This document shows, piece by piece, positions 12,333 through 24,456 of a DNA stretch of 64,000 nt. The notes under the pieces were generated by a model. The model was not told the origin of the DNA, made no database searches, and was given only the letters and a program-made list of their open reading frames with translations. Where the stretch lies: assembly GCA_005656395.1 (NCBI GenBank), contig SRSI01000020.1, positions 1-64,000 on the forward strand, in the 5' to 3' direction. Both the position numbers and the translations under genes were made by a program. Source of the stretch: Strongyloides papillosus (taxonomy: Eukaryota > Nematoda > Chromadorea > Rhabditida > Strongyloididae). Within the stretch, counting starts at the first letter, position 1. Each line of letters starts with the position of its first letter.

Positions 12333-13810
12333 TCTCTTTTTCCTTTGGGACCTCCAAAATAAAGTTTGGGACACATAAAACTTCAATTTTCCAACCTTTT
12401 TTTTTGTTCAAAATCTGGTCAAAAATAACACTTATTTTAGATTTTAGTAATGTTTTTTGTGTTTATTAATGATATTTTACATATTTTATATTAAAAACTA
12501 TAAAAATATATAGTATAAGACCCAAAAAATACCAGAAAATGTTATGTACATTTATGATATAATTTTAGCTTTTTATATAAAAGATAACGTTTAAGATTAC
12601 TATTTTATGATTATGTATAGTAATATTAGTTTAAAAAGACATTTTAAATACGTTAGAATTATTTTCAATCACAAAATGTACCATATACACAACATTAATT
12701 ATCACATGCTTAAGATGTCCACCTTAATTATCTTAATACAGCTGGGCTCAATCATATAACCTTTCATAATTCCTCTTCTATTTTTTGTTTTATTTAATGG
12801 ATATTTTTTATTCGCTTTTAAATCTATAAAAATTTCTTTTAATATTACATAAAATCAAATTTTATAAGGATAAACTATTTAAGTTTTGAATTAATCGTCA
12901 TCAAAAACTTATCGAAATTATTATACTATAAGAATTCAATTCAATACTTCCATTATTTTAAAAAGTATTTGTAAAAACTTTATTTTAGTTATGACACATT
13001 ATTTTTTACATTCAACAATTATTATACAAAGAATTTCTAATAATATCTCATTAACTTCTAAGATTAGTTTTATCAAAGTCTTATAATTTTTTTAAGAGTT
13101 CATATAAATTGTCAATGAAATTAATGCTATAATCAAATTGTTATTCCTTTATTTTATATTGAAGTAAAAAAATTTGAGGTTTATATAAAAAATCATTTAC
13201 TGGAATTCAAGAACTTTAATACAGAAAGAATAAATTTATTAAATTGTTAATTTCAAATAATTCAATATTTTACTATGTAATTCTTCATTTTTAAAGACTA
13301 AAATTTCTTCCATAGTAATCTTAGAATGGGTTAAATATAATTTAATATGACATTTTAAATACGATTTTTGTATGCTTTTACTAGAAGCCATATTGGCTTC
13401 ATACTAAAATTTTGAAAACTGGAGAATAAACTTCAGAATTCAATAATTACATTTAATCGGGTTATTTAAACCGACGACTTGATAATAATATCAACTTACA
13501 TCTTTTCTATTTCATTCGCTTACAATTTATATGTCAGTTTGTACACAGGAAGCGTCTATATATATATGGATATAAGATCAATAATTTTATAAAATGCCGC
13601 AAAAACAACTATTTTTTGAATAATAACAACATTTTTGGAGTTCTTAGATATTAGAATTTAAGAGATTTATTTCCACATCTTTTAAAAAAGGACTTATATT
13701 TTATATCGTTAAAAATAATCATGTAAAAATGATTCTTGTGTTTTGCTTTTATACAATCAAATTGTTAACTGTAATTGATAATGTTTAGTTTTTTAACATT
13801 GTCAAGTGTA
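12333..13810. other. Intergenic, nothing recognised
   Basis: About 1.5 kb of AT-rich sequence with no supportable ORF or RNA gene. Confidence 0.6.
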
Positions 13811-13854
13811 GGTGACAATGTTATAAATTTTTAGGAATATAAGACATTGTCACC
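13811..13854. repeat. Perfect 11-bp inverted repeat just upstream of the 5S-like sequence
   Basis: GGTGACAATGT (13811-13821) and ACATTGTCACC (13844-13854) are exact reverse complements separated by 22 bp. A third related half-site (ACATTGTCAAGTGTA) precedes them. The unit ends 15 bp before the 5S-like sequence. It could be an upstream Pol III promoter element or a relic of an insertion. Confidence 0.7.
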
Positions 13855-13869
13855 TATAGTTGGCAGTAT

Positions 13870-13988
13870 GACTTTAACTGTATCCTGCTGAATACACCGG
13901 ATCCCATTTGATTTCCGAAGTAAATCAGCTACGAGTTGTTTTGCTACTTGTATGTAAGACCTTCTGGCAACTGTTAGTGGCGTAAGTC
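13870..13988 (+). rRNA. 5S rRNA-like gene, diverged (possible pseudogene)
   Basis: This 119-nt stretch lines up with eukaryotic 5S rRNA along its length: CTGAATACACC, GGATCCCATTTGAT, TTCCGAAGTAAATCAG, then CTACTTGTATGTAAGACC and CTTCTGGCAACTGTTAGTG. Each corresponds to a conserved 5S block (CTGAACACGCC, GATCTCGTCTGAT, CTCGGAAGCTAAGCAG, TACTTGGATGGGAGACC, CCTGGGAATACCGGGTG). The ends GACTT and AAGTC can pair as helix I, and a T8 run follows directly as a Pol III terminator. The length equals that of a real 5S gene. The internal promoter region is noticeably diverged, so it may be a decayed copy or a lineage-specific variant. Only one copy is seen here. Confidence 0.7.
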
Positions 13989-14335
13989 TTTTTTTTACTA
14001 ATTATGTCAACGTATTTATTTAAATATACTTTAAATTTCATTATACTTATAAAGATTAAAAATTTTCACAAGATATAAAAATAATTACAATATTAGCATT
14101 TGTAATATTTATTTTTATATTAAAAAATGTTTGTGTTTATTAAATATGAATTTTTATAAAATAAAAGTTTATCGTTACTTTGAATGTTATTACTTAGAAT
14201 GTGTAGAAAAATTTGAATGTATGAAAAGTTTTTTAATAAAAGGGCTATTTAAAAATTATTTTTATGTTCAAAAAACATGTTAAATTATTGTTAGAATTCT
14301 TTATAAATATCCTAACTTCGGAAATGGTTAATATC

Positions 14336-17300
14336 TCAATTATTATTTTCTAAATTATTTTTTTTATCAAATTCTCTATACATTCCTTGTTTTACGTTTG
14401 TCACATCTTCAACAGTTTCAGGCTTTTTTTCGTTTTTAATTTCATTATATTCATTAAAATATGTCATGTTTTCACCAATCCTTCCAATTAACCAAAAAGT
14501 GTTCATTACACCTTTCCCTTTTATTATAACTTCACCTCTTGGTTCTATTTTATAACCACCAATCATATTTAGAAGTTTAGTAAAACTTTCAGTTGTATGA
14601 ATTTTTCCTGGTTTACCGTTACTTTCCATTCTTGATGCAGTGTTGACAGTATCTCCAAATAAACAATATCTCGGCATCGATAAACCAACAACCCCTGATA
14701 CACAAGGACCTGAATTGCATCCTATTCGTACTGTAACCTTTTCTCGTGGTAGATGTGGAATAACAAAAGTGTGGCAAATTTTAAGGAATCCTAATGCTAA
14801 TTCAGCTATTTCTTTGGCATGTAAATTACCATTTCTTGTTGGAAGTCCAGAAACACATAAATAACCATCTCCTATTGTTTCAACTTTATATACATCAAGA
14901 GATTCTATCAAATTATCAAATAATGTAAATAGATCATTCATCAGAGTTACAACTTGAAGAGGTGAACATTTTGAAGCTAAAATTGTAAATTTTACAATAT
15001 CAGCAAAGAAAATTGTTACATTGTCAAAATTTTCAGGATCTACAGTTTTTCCTAACTTTAAGTTGTTAGCAACTTCTATAGGGAGCATTTTTTGAAGAAG
15101 AAGATCAATTTTTTTTTGTTCCTCAACAATTTCTTTTGTCCTTTCATTAACTTCGTCTTTTAATGTCAATGCATATTCTTCGAGCAATCTAAAAACATGA
15201 TCCATTAAATTTTTCGGACCATTACTATTAAAAGCTTTTAACAATTTTTCTATTTGTTTTAAAGGAGGCCTATTTTTCGGAGATTCAGACCAACAATCTT
15301 TTATTAATATTATAAAACCAGGATTAACTTCAATATTTGGGGGTGCTATTATTTCTGGTCTTATACTACTAGGATCTCCTCTTTTGATGAGATAAATCAA
15401 TTCTTCAATGTTCTCTTCTCTTGCTTCAAGATTCCAAAAGTTTCCTTTTGACACTATCTCAGATAATATTATCCCGAAACTATAAATATCACCTTCTTTA
15501 CTTCCAATAGAAAACTCTTGTCTTAAATCTTCTGGAGCTCTCCATAATAAATTTATTTTACTTATTTTATTATTAGCAGATAAATGTTTTAATGGTATAT
15601 TGCTTATTTTAACTTGCCATCTATCATTAACAAAACAAATTTTAGAATTTAACATTCCATGAAAATTAATAGAACTCGAGTGTATATAAGATAAACCTTG
15701 AAAAATATCATTTGCTAATGATATCATAAAATATTCATCAAAATTAGGTATATCTGTTTGAAGAATTTCCTTAACAAAAAATTAACATTTATTAAATTAA
15801 AAGAATTTAAACATACATGTAATGAACCTCTATTGCAAAATTTCCAGATAGATAAAGGTATTGGTCCGTCAATACACATTCCAAAAAATTTGTTAATATT
15901 TTTATGGTCCATAGATAATATATTTACCAATTCAATACTATCATCTTTAGTGAAATAAAAATTAACCTTGTGCTTTTTTCCAACAACTAATTCTCCATTG
16001 TAAAGATAAAAAGAATATGTATCTGTATTTTCCCTTCCTACGGCACCAAGTTTACTTGAATTAAAAGTATGATCTGATGCTATAGAGTGAACGCTTTTAT
16101 TTATTTCATTATTTTTAGAATAGTTTTGAAGTTTAATCATTGGGATTTTCCATTTATTTAATTCTTCTTCTTTTCTTTTTCTAACTTTTAATATATACCA
16201 AATTATTCCTGAAAATATTGCTAAAATAATAATAATTATGATGATTCCAAAAATGATAACTTCTTTATAATAGACTTTCAAAAAATTTATTGGACAAAGG
16301 TTATGTAGGAAACCACATATTGGTTCATTCAACGGTATACTTTTTCCCCAGTTTTCAAAAATTGTCATTGCAAAAGTATCTGGAGATACACTATCTGTTC
16401 GTTCATAAGTATTTACAGATGTAAATGAATAATTAAACCAAGCTCTTTGTTTTCCATAACCATCAATTCCCGTTAATTGAATGTATGGTAAACGTATACA
16501 ATTTGAATCAAAAGTCATTTTACCTGTATATCCGTCAATAGTTTCTAGGCAATGCTTTCTTAATATATTTGGATTTTTAAATACATCTTCAGAATCGTTA
16601 GTTAGTGATTTGTTTAATAAAATTGCCCAATTGTAGATAGAATCACCTAAGTATCTTGCATATTTATTAAGTGCAACTTTTCCAGTAATGTCACAAGCAT
16701 CACAATAAAATGGCCATTCTTTAACTCTTTTTATAGCCTCTTGATCAAATTCTTTATTTTTAAAGTAGTCTCTTTGTGTATCCAAAATCAGCATTCGTTT
16801 AGCCATTTTTAAAGCATCATCATCTCTACCATCAGTTGGTGTATTCATATCCATATAAAATGGTATTGGATTGTTATCTGAATCATAGTCATCTGAATCA
16901 AATGCTGTACTTGTATACTCCATATTTATATGTACATATTCTGAATTATTTAATCCTCGATCATACATTTTTAGTAAAAAAGCTCTTTTCCATTCATCTC
17001 GATCAAAGCATGATACAATTACTCTTGCTCTTATTATTGTTTCATTTATAAATGCATCAAATTCCCTATCTAATGGAGGACTACTTGATTCAAATGAATA
17101 GACCATTGTTGTTTTATAACTAAAATAATTGGCCGCACTAATAAAATCTTGATACATTACACTACAACGTCTATTCGATCTTGGTACAGATAAAAATGTA
17201 AACCTTGTCCAGTTAAATGTTTTCATTACATCAAGAGCGGTTAATGCGAGAGAAAAATATAGTGGATTAGCAGAGTAAACGTTTGAAAACCTTTCAATAT

Positions 17301-17700
17301 TTGAAAATTGGGTCGTTGATACTAATCCCCAAATAAAAGTAGGTACATTATAAAATCTAGCTACTAATGAAGCACGAATTGCGTTGGCACTACACGTAGG
17401 ACCAAATATTACATCAACTTTATCATTAGTAATTAGTTCATAAGCAGATCCAGTGGAATTGGACTCCACACAATTATCTATGTGGTAATAAATTGTAAAG
17501 TTATATTGTGGTAACAAACTTTCGTTTCTTATACGTTCAAGTACAATTGGTACAATACCTGCTGATAAATTAAATCCAAGAAGATCTCCATTTTCTGAGT
17601 CAGTTCCAACAAAAATAAAGCCAAGATTTAAATTTTTTTGAGTTCTAATAACTGATGATAAAGTTACTAGAAGGAAAAAATATGAAATATTCATTTTCAT
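14336..17700 (-). CDS. Receptor-type guanylyl cyclase (gcy family)
   Basis: Two exons on the minus strand, 17700-15817 and 15769-14336. They are joined over a 47-bp GTATGT..AAG intron in phase 0, restoring continuity inside the kinase-homology domain after GSLH and giving 1,105 aa. Order of parts: signal peptide (about 1-20, MKMNISYFFLLVTLSSV), large extracellular ligand-binding (ANF-receptor-like) region, one membrane segment (about 480-505, rich in I/V/F), kinase-homology domain, coiled-coil linker, then the cyclase domain. The cyclase carries FFADIVKFT, VETIGDGYL and MPRYCLFGDTVNTASRMES. The Glu and Cys in the last two are the guanine-selective residues, and the Asp pair binds metal. It should convert GTP to cGMP at the membrane; in nematodes such proteins are mostly sensory-neuron receptors. 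The ligand and exact orthologue are not recognisable here. Confidence 0.93.
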
Positions 17701-18997
17701 GGTGAAAAATAAAACAACAGTTGAAATAATGTTTTTTATAACTTATTTACGAGTTAAAAACAAAGTGATTATCATAAAAAAATTTAATGGCTTCAAGGAT
17801 TTTAAAGTTGTTGTCGAAACCTTTTCGAAACTTTTTTAGTTCCTCATTGTTCATAACAAATTCACTAACAAAAGTAATGTTTGATAAAAATAAAAATGTT
17901 TTTACAAATATTTATAAAAAGTTATAGTGTACATTTTCCATGACACTAATAAAATTAGTTTTCATAAAATACATTGTAGTCTGTAAAATTTAAACATAGC
18001 TTTTTATTTCCGGACTACCACAAATATGTAGCAAGTATAATTTACGTTCTAAATATATAGACGATTTATAATATAGTAACATTATTTTATTTTTAATTAC
18101 TATAAATAGTTAATTTTTACAAAAACAATTTAAAGATTATTTTTAAACAATAGCGACTTAGTGTTAATATCACTTACACTTAAGTCGCACATTTTTTTTT
18201 AAAAAATCATTTATCTGATGTACAGTAATCTTTTTGCAAGAGACTATTTTTAATTACATTTACGATTATATTACAAACCATCGAAGATTGCATTACTTTC
18301 TAAGAGATTAATTTAATTAAAATGATAATTAATCATATTTGAATTGTTATAGAATATTTAACTACGACTGAATATTTGTCAAAATAATGATTTTCATTTT
18401 TTAGATGTATTTACGGCGTTCACTTGCAATTAACCATTCTTTACAAATAATTTCCTAGAAATTCTTTCATGAAAACAAAAGTAATCATTGAAAAAAAATG
18501 TCTGAAATTTTTTAACAACAGTTCTATTTTAGTTCAAATTATATATAAAGATTATAGATAAAATACAGGTTTCATATAAAATGTAAATTCTGTCCTCTTT
18601 AAAATTATATTTAATTTTATGTTTTAGAGATTAAAAAGTATTTTGTCTATCGTTTGATCATTTATAGTACATCAATCTTAAAGTTCCTTAAACAACAATA
18701 AAGAAAGTTTTCCGTTCAAAGATTGAACTTTTTTAAACTATGTTTCTAAAACAAAAATATTTCTATTTATAATTTATTTTAAAGGTAAAATTTCAAAGAT
18801 GATTATTAAAATTGTCTGGCCTGACGGTAAAATACCCAAATGTTTAAAAATAGCAATTATCAATTTCTTAAAACATAAAATTAATATATTGTAATTAGAT
18901 ACAATGTTATGTAAAGAATGTGATTTTTGCGATTTTTAGTAAAATAAAAACTTTTGACGTATTCTTCATTGGCAAGTAAAAAGTGCCCCCGAGCACT
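17701..18997. other. Intergenic, upstream of the cyclase gene
   Basis: About 1.3 kb of AT-rich DNA, presumably holding the guanylyl cyclase promoter (minus strand). The one structured element seen is a hairpin at 18153-18188 (GCGACTTA-GTGT paired with ACACTTAAGTCGC, one bulge), followed by a T-rich run. Nothing else is supported. Confidence 0.5.
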
Positions 18998-19014
18998 GGG
19001 GATATAGCTCAGGG
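18998..19014 (+). pseudogene. 5' fragment of tRNA-Ala, cut by a retrotransposon
   Basis: GGGGATATAGCTCAGGG is the 5' acceptor strand and start of the D arm of a tRNA-Ala. Its acceptor strand GGGGATA pairs with TATCTCC at 24543-24549, the 3' acceptor strand 5.5 kb away (one G-T pair). ATAGCTCAGGG (19004-19014) is repeated at 24485-24495 beyond the inserted element. The gene was therefore split by insertion with a duplicated target. Confidence 0.9.
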
Positions 19015-19854
19015 TAACACGTCAACTCTACAATGCCTTTTTTACAAATTCACCGTGATACATAAAACTCCAAATTTGTGTTAAAAGTACCTTTTCAAAA
19101 TAAGTTTAAGTGTGGAGTATTAACAAATATAATAATAAAAAAACATCAAAATTACACCATTTTTATCAATTTGTTGATAAGTCTTGACCCGTGGCCTCCC
19201 TTTAACTAGCATCGCATAGTCTAGTCCTCATATAAGGAATTGGAAGAAATATTCTACGAATTATTTTTTAACAAAATTCTACTGATACAGTCATAATAAA
19301 AATTTTTTAAAAAAAAAATTTTCGATGCAATATTTTTTTGTTTATACAGTTTTACTTTAAGCATGTCATATTTTTGAAAAAAAACACAAAATTTATTTAT
19401 TTCTTAAAAAGACAAGGGAAGAAAATTACTACCATTCTTTGGGAAAATGTATATACTATGTGTACTTTTGTTTTTTTTAAAGTGACAGAAAAATTTTAAG
19501 TGAATGAAATGAAATAAGTGTTGGGTTGGTACATTTTCGATGTCGTCGGTTTATAAAACCATTCTATTTTATTAATCCTATGCCTATTGTTGTCAGGAGT
19601 CATCAAATATCCCATAAACACGCAATAGAGGTAATATCATCGCAAGTTTTCCATAAAATTTTCAATAAAAAACAGTTAAAACTTTACTTTTTTAACTCCT
19701 TTTGGAGTCACCTCCAAGGAGGCTTCACTTCTAACTGTGTTGGAATTTTTGATTAGTTAATTTAGCTTAGATTTAGCAACTTTATAGGTAACAAATTATT
19801 TTAGTTTATAACCATTTACATAGTCACCACTAACATAATCATCACATTCCCATC

Positions 19855-22800
19855 ATGAGTATAAAAAACTTTACCATTAACAATAAAAACATCACAAAAA
19901 ATATAACTAACGACAATAGTAAGATAACCTGGACAAACCAGCAAATATCTGCAGTTTTAAAAGTACTGCCTAAATGTAAATTAGATGAGAACCATAAAAC
20001 AACATTAGACATTAGTACAAAACAATTAAAACAACTAGTTAATTCAGTTAATAAAACTGAAGAACAAATTTTAGAATATTTAGATTTTGAATTTAAGAAT
20101 AGATTGTTTTTGCAGCTACCAATCACCAGCTTGCCAATCCCGTCAAGTGAAATGAATTCACAGAGACTAAAAATACAAAATAGATTAAATATTAAGCATA
20201 AAGACATACCAAAGTCTATTAAGCAAGGATCTGTTAGTGAAAATACATTATCAAAATCACTTAGTGCAGACCAATTTAGAGCATGCTTAACACAAAGTCA
20301 AAGCAATACGATTCAAACACCAGTTAAATTTTCTCGTAAGAGACATAGTAATGATTTTGATTCCACTATTATTGAACAATCACCAATTAAAAGATTGAAT
20401 AGTGAGACATTTAATGAATCGAGTAGTTTAACATTTGTAGATAAAATTTTAGAAACCATTAATGAGAAACCTAAAATAACATTTGCTGATGTAGTGAGCA
20501 AGAATATATCAAACAATAAAGATATATCAAACTATAAAAATAAATTTAAACAAAATACCAATTTTAAAGATAAAAATAAATTCAAACCAAATTTTAAAAA
20601 TAAAAATAGCACGCAAGACAATTCTTTAAATAAACCAAAAGAAAGAAAATTATTAAAAGATATGTCGTTTGAAGAAAGATTTAAATTATTTGAAAACGCA
20701 AAAGGACCACTTTTCCGTTTTGAAATAACCAAAAAAACACCTTTACTAGAAGCCAACATCTTCTTAGCAGATAAATTAAAAGACCTAAATAAAGTTTGGT
20801 TAAAAGATAAAATAGATGAGAAAGAGTCCATGAAAACATGGCAAAAAGCTAATAAGATCTTAAGAACAATACATAGAGTATTGAAAAGCTATCACTACCA
20901 AAAAATAGATTTAGAAGGGCTAAGAGTAGAAAACCAAGTAAGAATAAAAAGGTCAATAAATAAGACTAATAGGTTTATAGAACAAACTACAGCTCTAGTA
21001 AAAGTGACAAAATCTTCAAATGATAGAAAAACAAAAAATGCTGCTAACGCAAAATTGAGAAAAATAGTGAGTATTAACAAAAAGAAGTTCCACAACGTAG
21101 AACAAATACTGAAATTTAATAACGATAAAATTTCAATACTTAGAAAAAGATTAACAAACGTAGTTAATAGTTATAACAAATTTAAAATTCGTAAGAAATT
21201 TCAAATAAAACCTTCAATAAAAAGTATAACTGATCAGGAGCCTAAAAAATATCCTATTAGTAACGATACAATTACAACATACTTAGAAGGATTATTTAGT
21301 TATGAGAAACCCGCTGAACCCAAATTAATCAGTGAATGGATTGAGTCAACCAAATTTGAAAAACAAAAAGTATTTGGTGAACTTTTTAATGAGGTACTTT
21401 TTGACGAAATTTTAAAATATTCAAGACCATTTAAAGCTGCAGGTCTAAATTCTGTTTACGTCGTAATATTTAAAAAACTTAAAAGTGCAAAAAATTTCTT
21501 GATTTCCTGGATTAAAGGTGTATTAGATAATAGAATACCATTAACAAAAACAGATATCACAGGAAAATGTTTTAGCATTTTTAAATCGGGTGATCAAAAC
21601 AAACCTGAGAATTATAGATTTATAAATATATTAAATTCACATTATAAACTTTTAACAAAGTATATAAATAATTTAATATCATCCCATCTTTATAAAATAC
21701 TACCGTTAGAACAATTTGCTAATAAAGCAGGTAGAGATGGTCTACTAGATGCGACACTTATTAACAGAATCCTACAAAAAGCAACATTTGAAAATTCTAC
21801 CCAAGTTAAACAATCTTGGATAGACTTCTCAAAAGCCTTTGATTCTATTAACCATGGAAGTTTAAAACTAATTTTAAATCACCTCAATTTTGACGAAAGA
21901 TTGATAAAATTATTAATAGATAGTATGAAATACTATAGTTTAAGTTTAGGAAATAGTTTTAATGATAAAAATAACACTAAAAATAATTTAAAAACTAAAA
22001 AATTACAAACTATAAAACTACAAAAAGGTATATTTCAAGGGGATTCAGTTGCACCTACCCTTTTTTGTATGACATTAATACCACTTTCATATCATCTTAA
22101 TAAAAAACCTAGAATAGAACTAACTACTAACCTTAAGTTAAATCATATTCTTTTTTACGATGATATAAAATTATTTGCTTCCGATATTAATACATTAACG
22201 GAAATTACTAACTTAGTAGAAGTTTACGGTTTAGAAGTTGGTTTGAAAACCAACAAAAAGAAATGCGCATACACAACTGATGATCCTATACCCATTGATG
22301 CTAATAATCCTAGCATACTTATAGATTATACTGAGTTAAAAAACACATATAAACATTTAGGAATATTAGAAAACCAATTTGGTGCTGATGCTAAAGAAAA
22401 TTTAGATAAACTTAAGGAAGCTGTTGATAAGGCTTTAGATATAACATTATCATCACCATTATCAGTAGGAGAAATGGTGAAATGCATCAATACGTGTATA
22501 ACCCCTAAAATATTATACTGTTTTTCACATATAGGTGACGAAAATATACGTAGAAAGGTTGCTACAGAATTCGATTGTTTTATAAGAGCGAAACTTAATA
22601 ACCATAAGATAAAATTAACTTCATTAACAAACTCAAGATTATATTTGTCTAGAGATAATCTTGGCCTTGGCCTTAAAAATATGGAACTAGAATTAGATAA
22701 GATAAACTTAAAAAATTATATCCATGTACATTTTACAAACTTGTTCCGAGGCCTTAGAGATAGATTCACTATAATGCATGAACAATTTAAGTTCTTATCA

Positions 22801-23865
22801 CAAAAATATCAGTTAAATGTAATTTTAAATGATACCTCAATCCAAATAAATAACGAGGATATTGATAACGAAAGAACAGCTAAATATAGAATTACGCATT
22901 ATCTTGATAAATTTAGTGAAACTTACTGGCTTAACCACTATAAAAAATCACGACAATTCCCCATAACATACATTGAAAAGGAATTAATCACTCCATGGAG
23001 TGCTAGTACTGACTTCAAACCAAATCAGTTTAAAAAGATAGTGATGTTCCAGGAAAACTTACACCCAGCTCTTAATAACGCAGTAAATCCCGATAAAAAT
23101 AGTAGATGCGTTTTAGTAGATAAGGATAACAAACGATGCAACCGTTTTGATAATATTAATCACATTTTATCTGACTGTCCTAACAATAACCCAAATAAGA
23201 TTATTCGTCATGATAAAACACTTTATGAGTTAGTTAACTTAATCTCAGTATCAAAAGCACGTAAATTTATAGATTTTAGTGATCTCAAGAAAACACATAT
23301 CTTTCGAGATATAAAATTAGAGGTAGATCAACCTCATAAAATACTCACCACACTACACCATAATCGCCCTGATTTAATTATTCATACTCCTGATCTCATT
23401 TATGTTTGTGATTTAACTATTTGCAACATCTCGAATCTCGATGATGCTGCCACATTAAAAAGACAACGTTATGACTTAGATGGTTCAAAAGAATTAATAA
23501 AGCCGATACCTCACAATCAAGAAATCGGACATGCTAATAAACCAAATTTCTGTAAACATCTTCGTAACTCCCAAGAAAAACCAGTTTGCTTCATACCATT
23601 GTGCTTCGCTAACTTTGGTGAAATAAATGAAAAGAACAAAAATTACTGGTATACGATATTTGAAGCTCTTAAGATGGATTGCAAAAAAAGCCTTGAAAAA
23701 ATTTCACGCCGTGTAGCCTTAGAAAGTGAATTTATGGCATTTAAATATGTAAACTACAAACACAAAGCATCTCAAAAAGCAACCACCTTAGAAACCCAGC
23801 CTCCTCTACAATCACAAGGAGATAACAGTCAAATAATGGATGTCGATATGTCTACAGAAACATAA
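19855..23865 (+). CDS. Retrotransposon ORF: reverse transcriptase plus restriction-like endonuclease
   Basis: An uninterrupted frame of 1,336 codons from ATG. The N-terminal 450 residues are Lys/Asn-rich; an early tryptophan-containing helical stretch could be Myb-like, and no C2H2 finger is visible. The reverse transcriptase spans about 560-850 and includes SWIDFSKAFDSINH, GIFQGDSVAP and the catalytic FYDD at about residues 767-770, a valid (F/Y)xDD form. Near the C terminus is a zinc knuckle C-x9-C-x7-H-x4-C (about 1083-1106). An endonuclease core follows: RPD at about 1170, then an Asp 13 residues later in YVCDLTI, and K/R-rich KRQRYD. This is the PD-(D/E)xK arrangement of the R2/R4/NeSL endonuclease. 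The enzyme nicks the target and primes cDNA synthesis there. Confidence 0.92.
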   Translation: MSIKNFTINNKNITKNITNDNSKITWTNQQISAVLKVLPKCKLDENHKTTLDISTKQLKQLVNSVNKTEEQILEYLDFEFKNRLFLQLPITSLPIPSSEMNSQRLKIQNRLNIKHKDIPKSIKQGSVSENTLSKSLSADQFRACLTQSQSNTIQTPVKFSRKRHSNDFDSTIIEQSPIKRLNSETFNESSSLTFVDKILETINEKPKITFADVVSKNISNNKDISNYKNKFKQNTNFKDKNKFKPNFKNKNSTQDNSLNKPKERKLLKDMSFEERFKLFENAKGPLFRFEITKKTPLLEANIFLADKLKDLNKVWLKDKIDEKESMKTWQKANKILRTIHRVLKSYHYQKIDLEGLRVENQVRIKRSINKTNRFIEQTTALVKVTKSSNDRKTKNAANAKLRKIVSINKKKFHNVEQILKFNNDKISILRKRLTNVVNSYNKFKIRKKFQIKPSIKSITDQEPKKYPISNDTITTYLEGLFSYEKPAEPKLISEWIESTKFEKQKVFGELFNEVLFDEILKYSRPFKAAGLNSVYVVIFKKLKSAKNFLISWIKGVLDNRIPLTKTDITGKCFSIFKSGDQNKPENYRFINILNSHYKLLTKYINNLISSHLYKILPLEQFANKAGRDGLLDATLINRILQKATFENSTQVKQSWIDFSKAFDSINHGSLKLILNHLNFDERLIKLLIDSMKYYSLSLGNSFNDKNNTKNNLKTKKLQTIKLQKGIFQGDSVAPTLFCMTLIPLSYHLNKKPRIELTTNLKLNHILFYDDIKLFASDINTLTEITNLVEVYGLEVGLKTNKKKCAYTTDDPIPIDANNPSILIDYTELKNTYKHLGILENQFGADAKENLDKLKEAVDKALDITLSSPLSVGEMVKCINTCITPKILYCFSHIGDENIRRKVATEFDCFIRAKLNNHKIKLTSLTNSRLYLSRDNLGLGLKNMELELDKINLKNYIHVHFTNLFRGLRDRFTIMHEQFKFLSQKYQLNVILNDTSIQINNEDIDNERTAKYRITHYLDKFSETYWLNHYKKSRQFPITYIEKELITPWSASTDFKPNQFKKIVMFQENLHPALNNAVNPDKNSRCVLVDKDNKRCNRFDNINHILSDCPNNNPNKIIRHDKTLYELVNLISVSKARKFIDFSDLKKTHIFRDIKLEVDQPHKILTTLHHNRPDLIIHTPDLIYVCDLTICNISNLDDAATLKRQRYDLDGSKELIKPIPHNQEIGHANKPNFCKHLRNSQEKPVCFIPLCFANFGEINEKNKNYWYTIFEALKMDCKKSLEKISRRVALESEFMAFKYVNYKHKASQKATTLETQPPLQSQGDNSQIMDVDMSTET

Positions 23866-24323
23866 TATTGTGAAGAAACACATTCTGAAAACAAATCTAA
23901 ATACTAATTAATTATAAAATTAATTTCTTTAAACCTTCTAATGTCTAAAACAACGTCTATATGAATATTTAATTTATTTATATTGTTTGTTTATGTTTAA
24001 TCTCAATAACTATTGTATCTATTTGTAATTATGGAAATTACGATTATTATATTTCAAATCTCAAAAAATCTTACACTAATGTATTTATAATAATTGTAAT
24101 ATTTATTGTATCTCATCTTATCCAAATCTCTTTACTATTGTCAACCATATATTTTACCACTAATACTTGTAACATTATGCCATTGTATCTTTACCAATAT
24201 TGGTAATTTAATTATTTAATTTTATACTTGTGATGAATTATTACATTGAGGCTGCGTCCTCCACGTTTTATTGTTTTTAAAACTTCTTATACGTGTAATA
24301 AAATGAATATATAAAACCCAGTT

Positions 24324-24456
24324 TCTCGGTAGTCGAGAATACTGAGGTTTGCATTTTATTAATTGCATAGTAGAAATGCATTATTTTTACTATGAAATTT
24401 CTAAAATGCATTTTTTGTCAAAAAACCGTGATTTTTCTAAATCGCGTTTTTTGACA
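24324..24456 (+). promoter_or_regulatory. Structured 3' end of the retrotransposon RNA
   Basis: Consecutive hairpins sit just before the 3' end of the element. One is TCTCG/CGAGA near 24324-24338. One pairs CATAGTA with TACTATG. The largest, at 24416-24456, has TGTCAAAAAACCGTGATTT pairing with AAATCGCGTTTTTTGACA with one bulged base. In R2-type elements a folded 3' untranslated RNA is what the reverse transcriptase binds before target-primed synthesis, so these are candidates for that role here. That function is inferred. Confidence 0.6.

Noticed and set aside
12171..12469. Overlapping 60-90 codon frames on both strands
   Set aside because: They cross the tRNA-Asp gene, which supplies the unusual GC content and open frame; no protein features.
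14640..14864. 74-codon frame antisense to the cyclase domain
   Set aside because: Shadow of the conserved coding strand.
15724..15770. Frameshift or stop dividing the guanylyl cyclase into two genes
   Set aside because: A 47-bp GT..AG intron in phase 0 restores the kinase-homology domain, so it is one gene.
19526..19756. 76-codon frame in the 5' region of the retrotransposon
   Set aside because: No ORF1-like features; R2-type elements of this layout have a single ORF.
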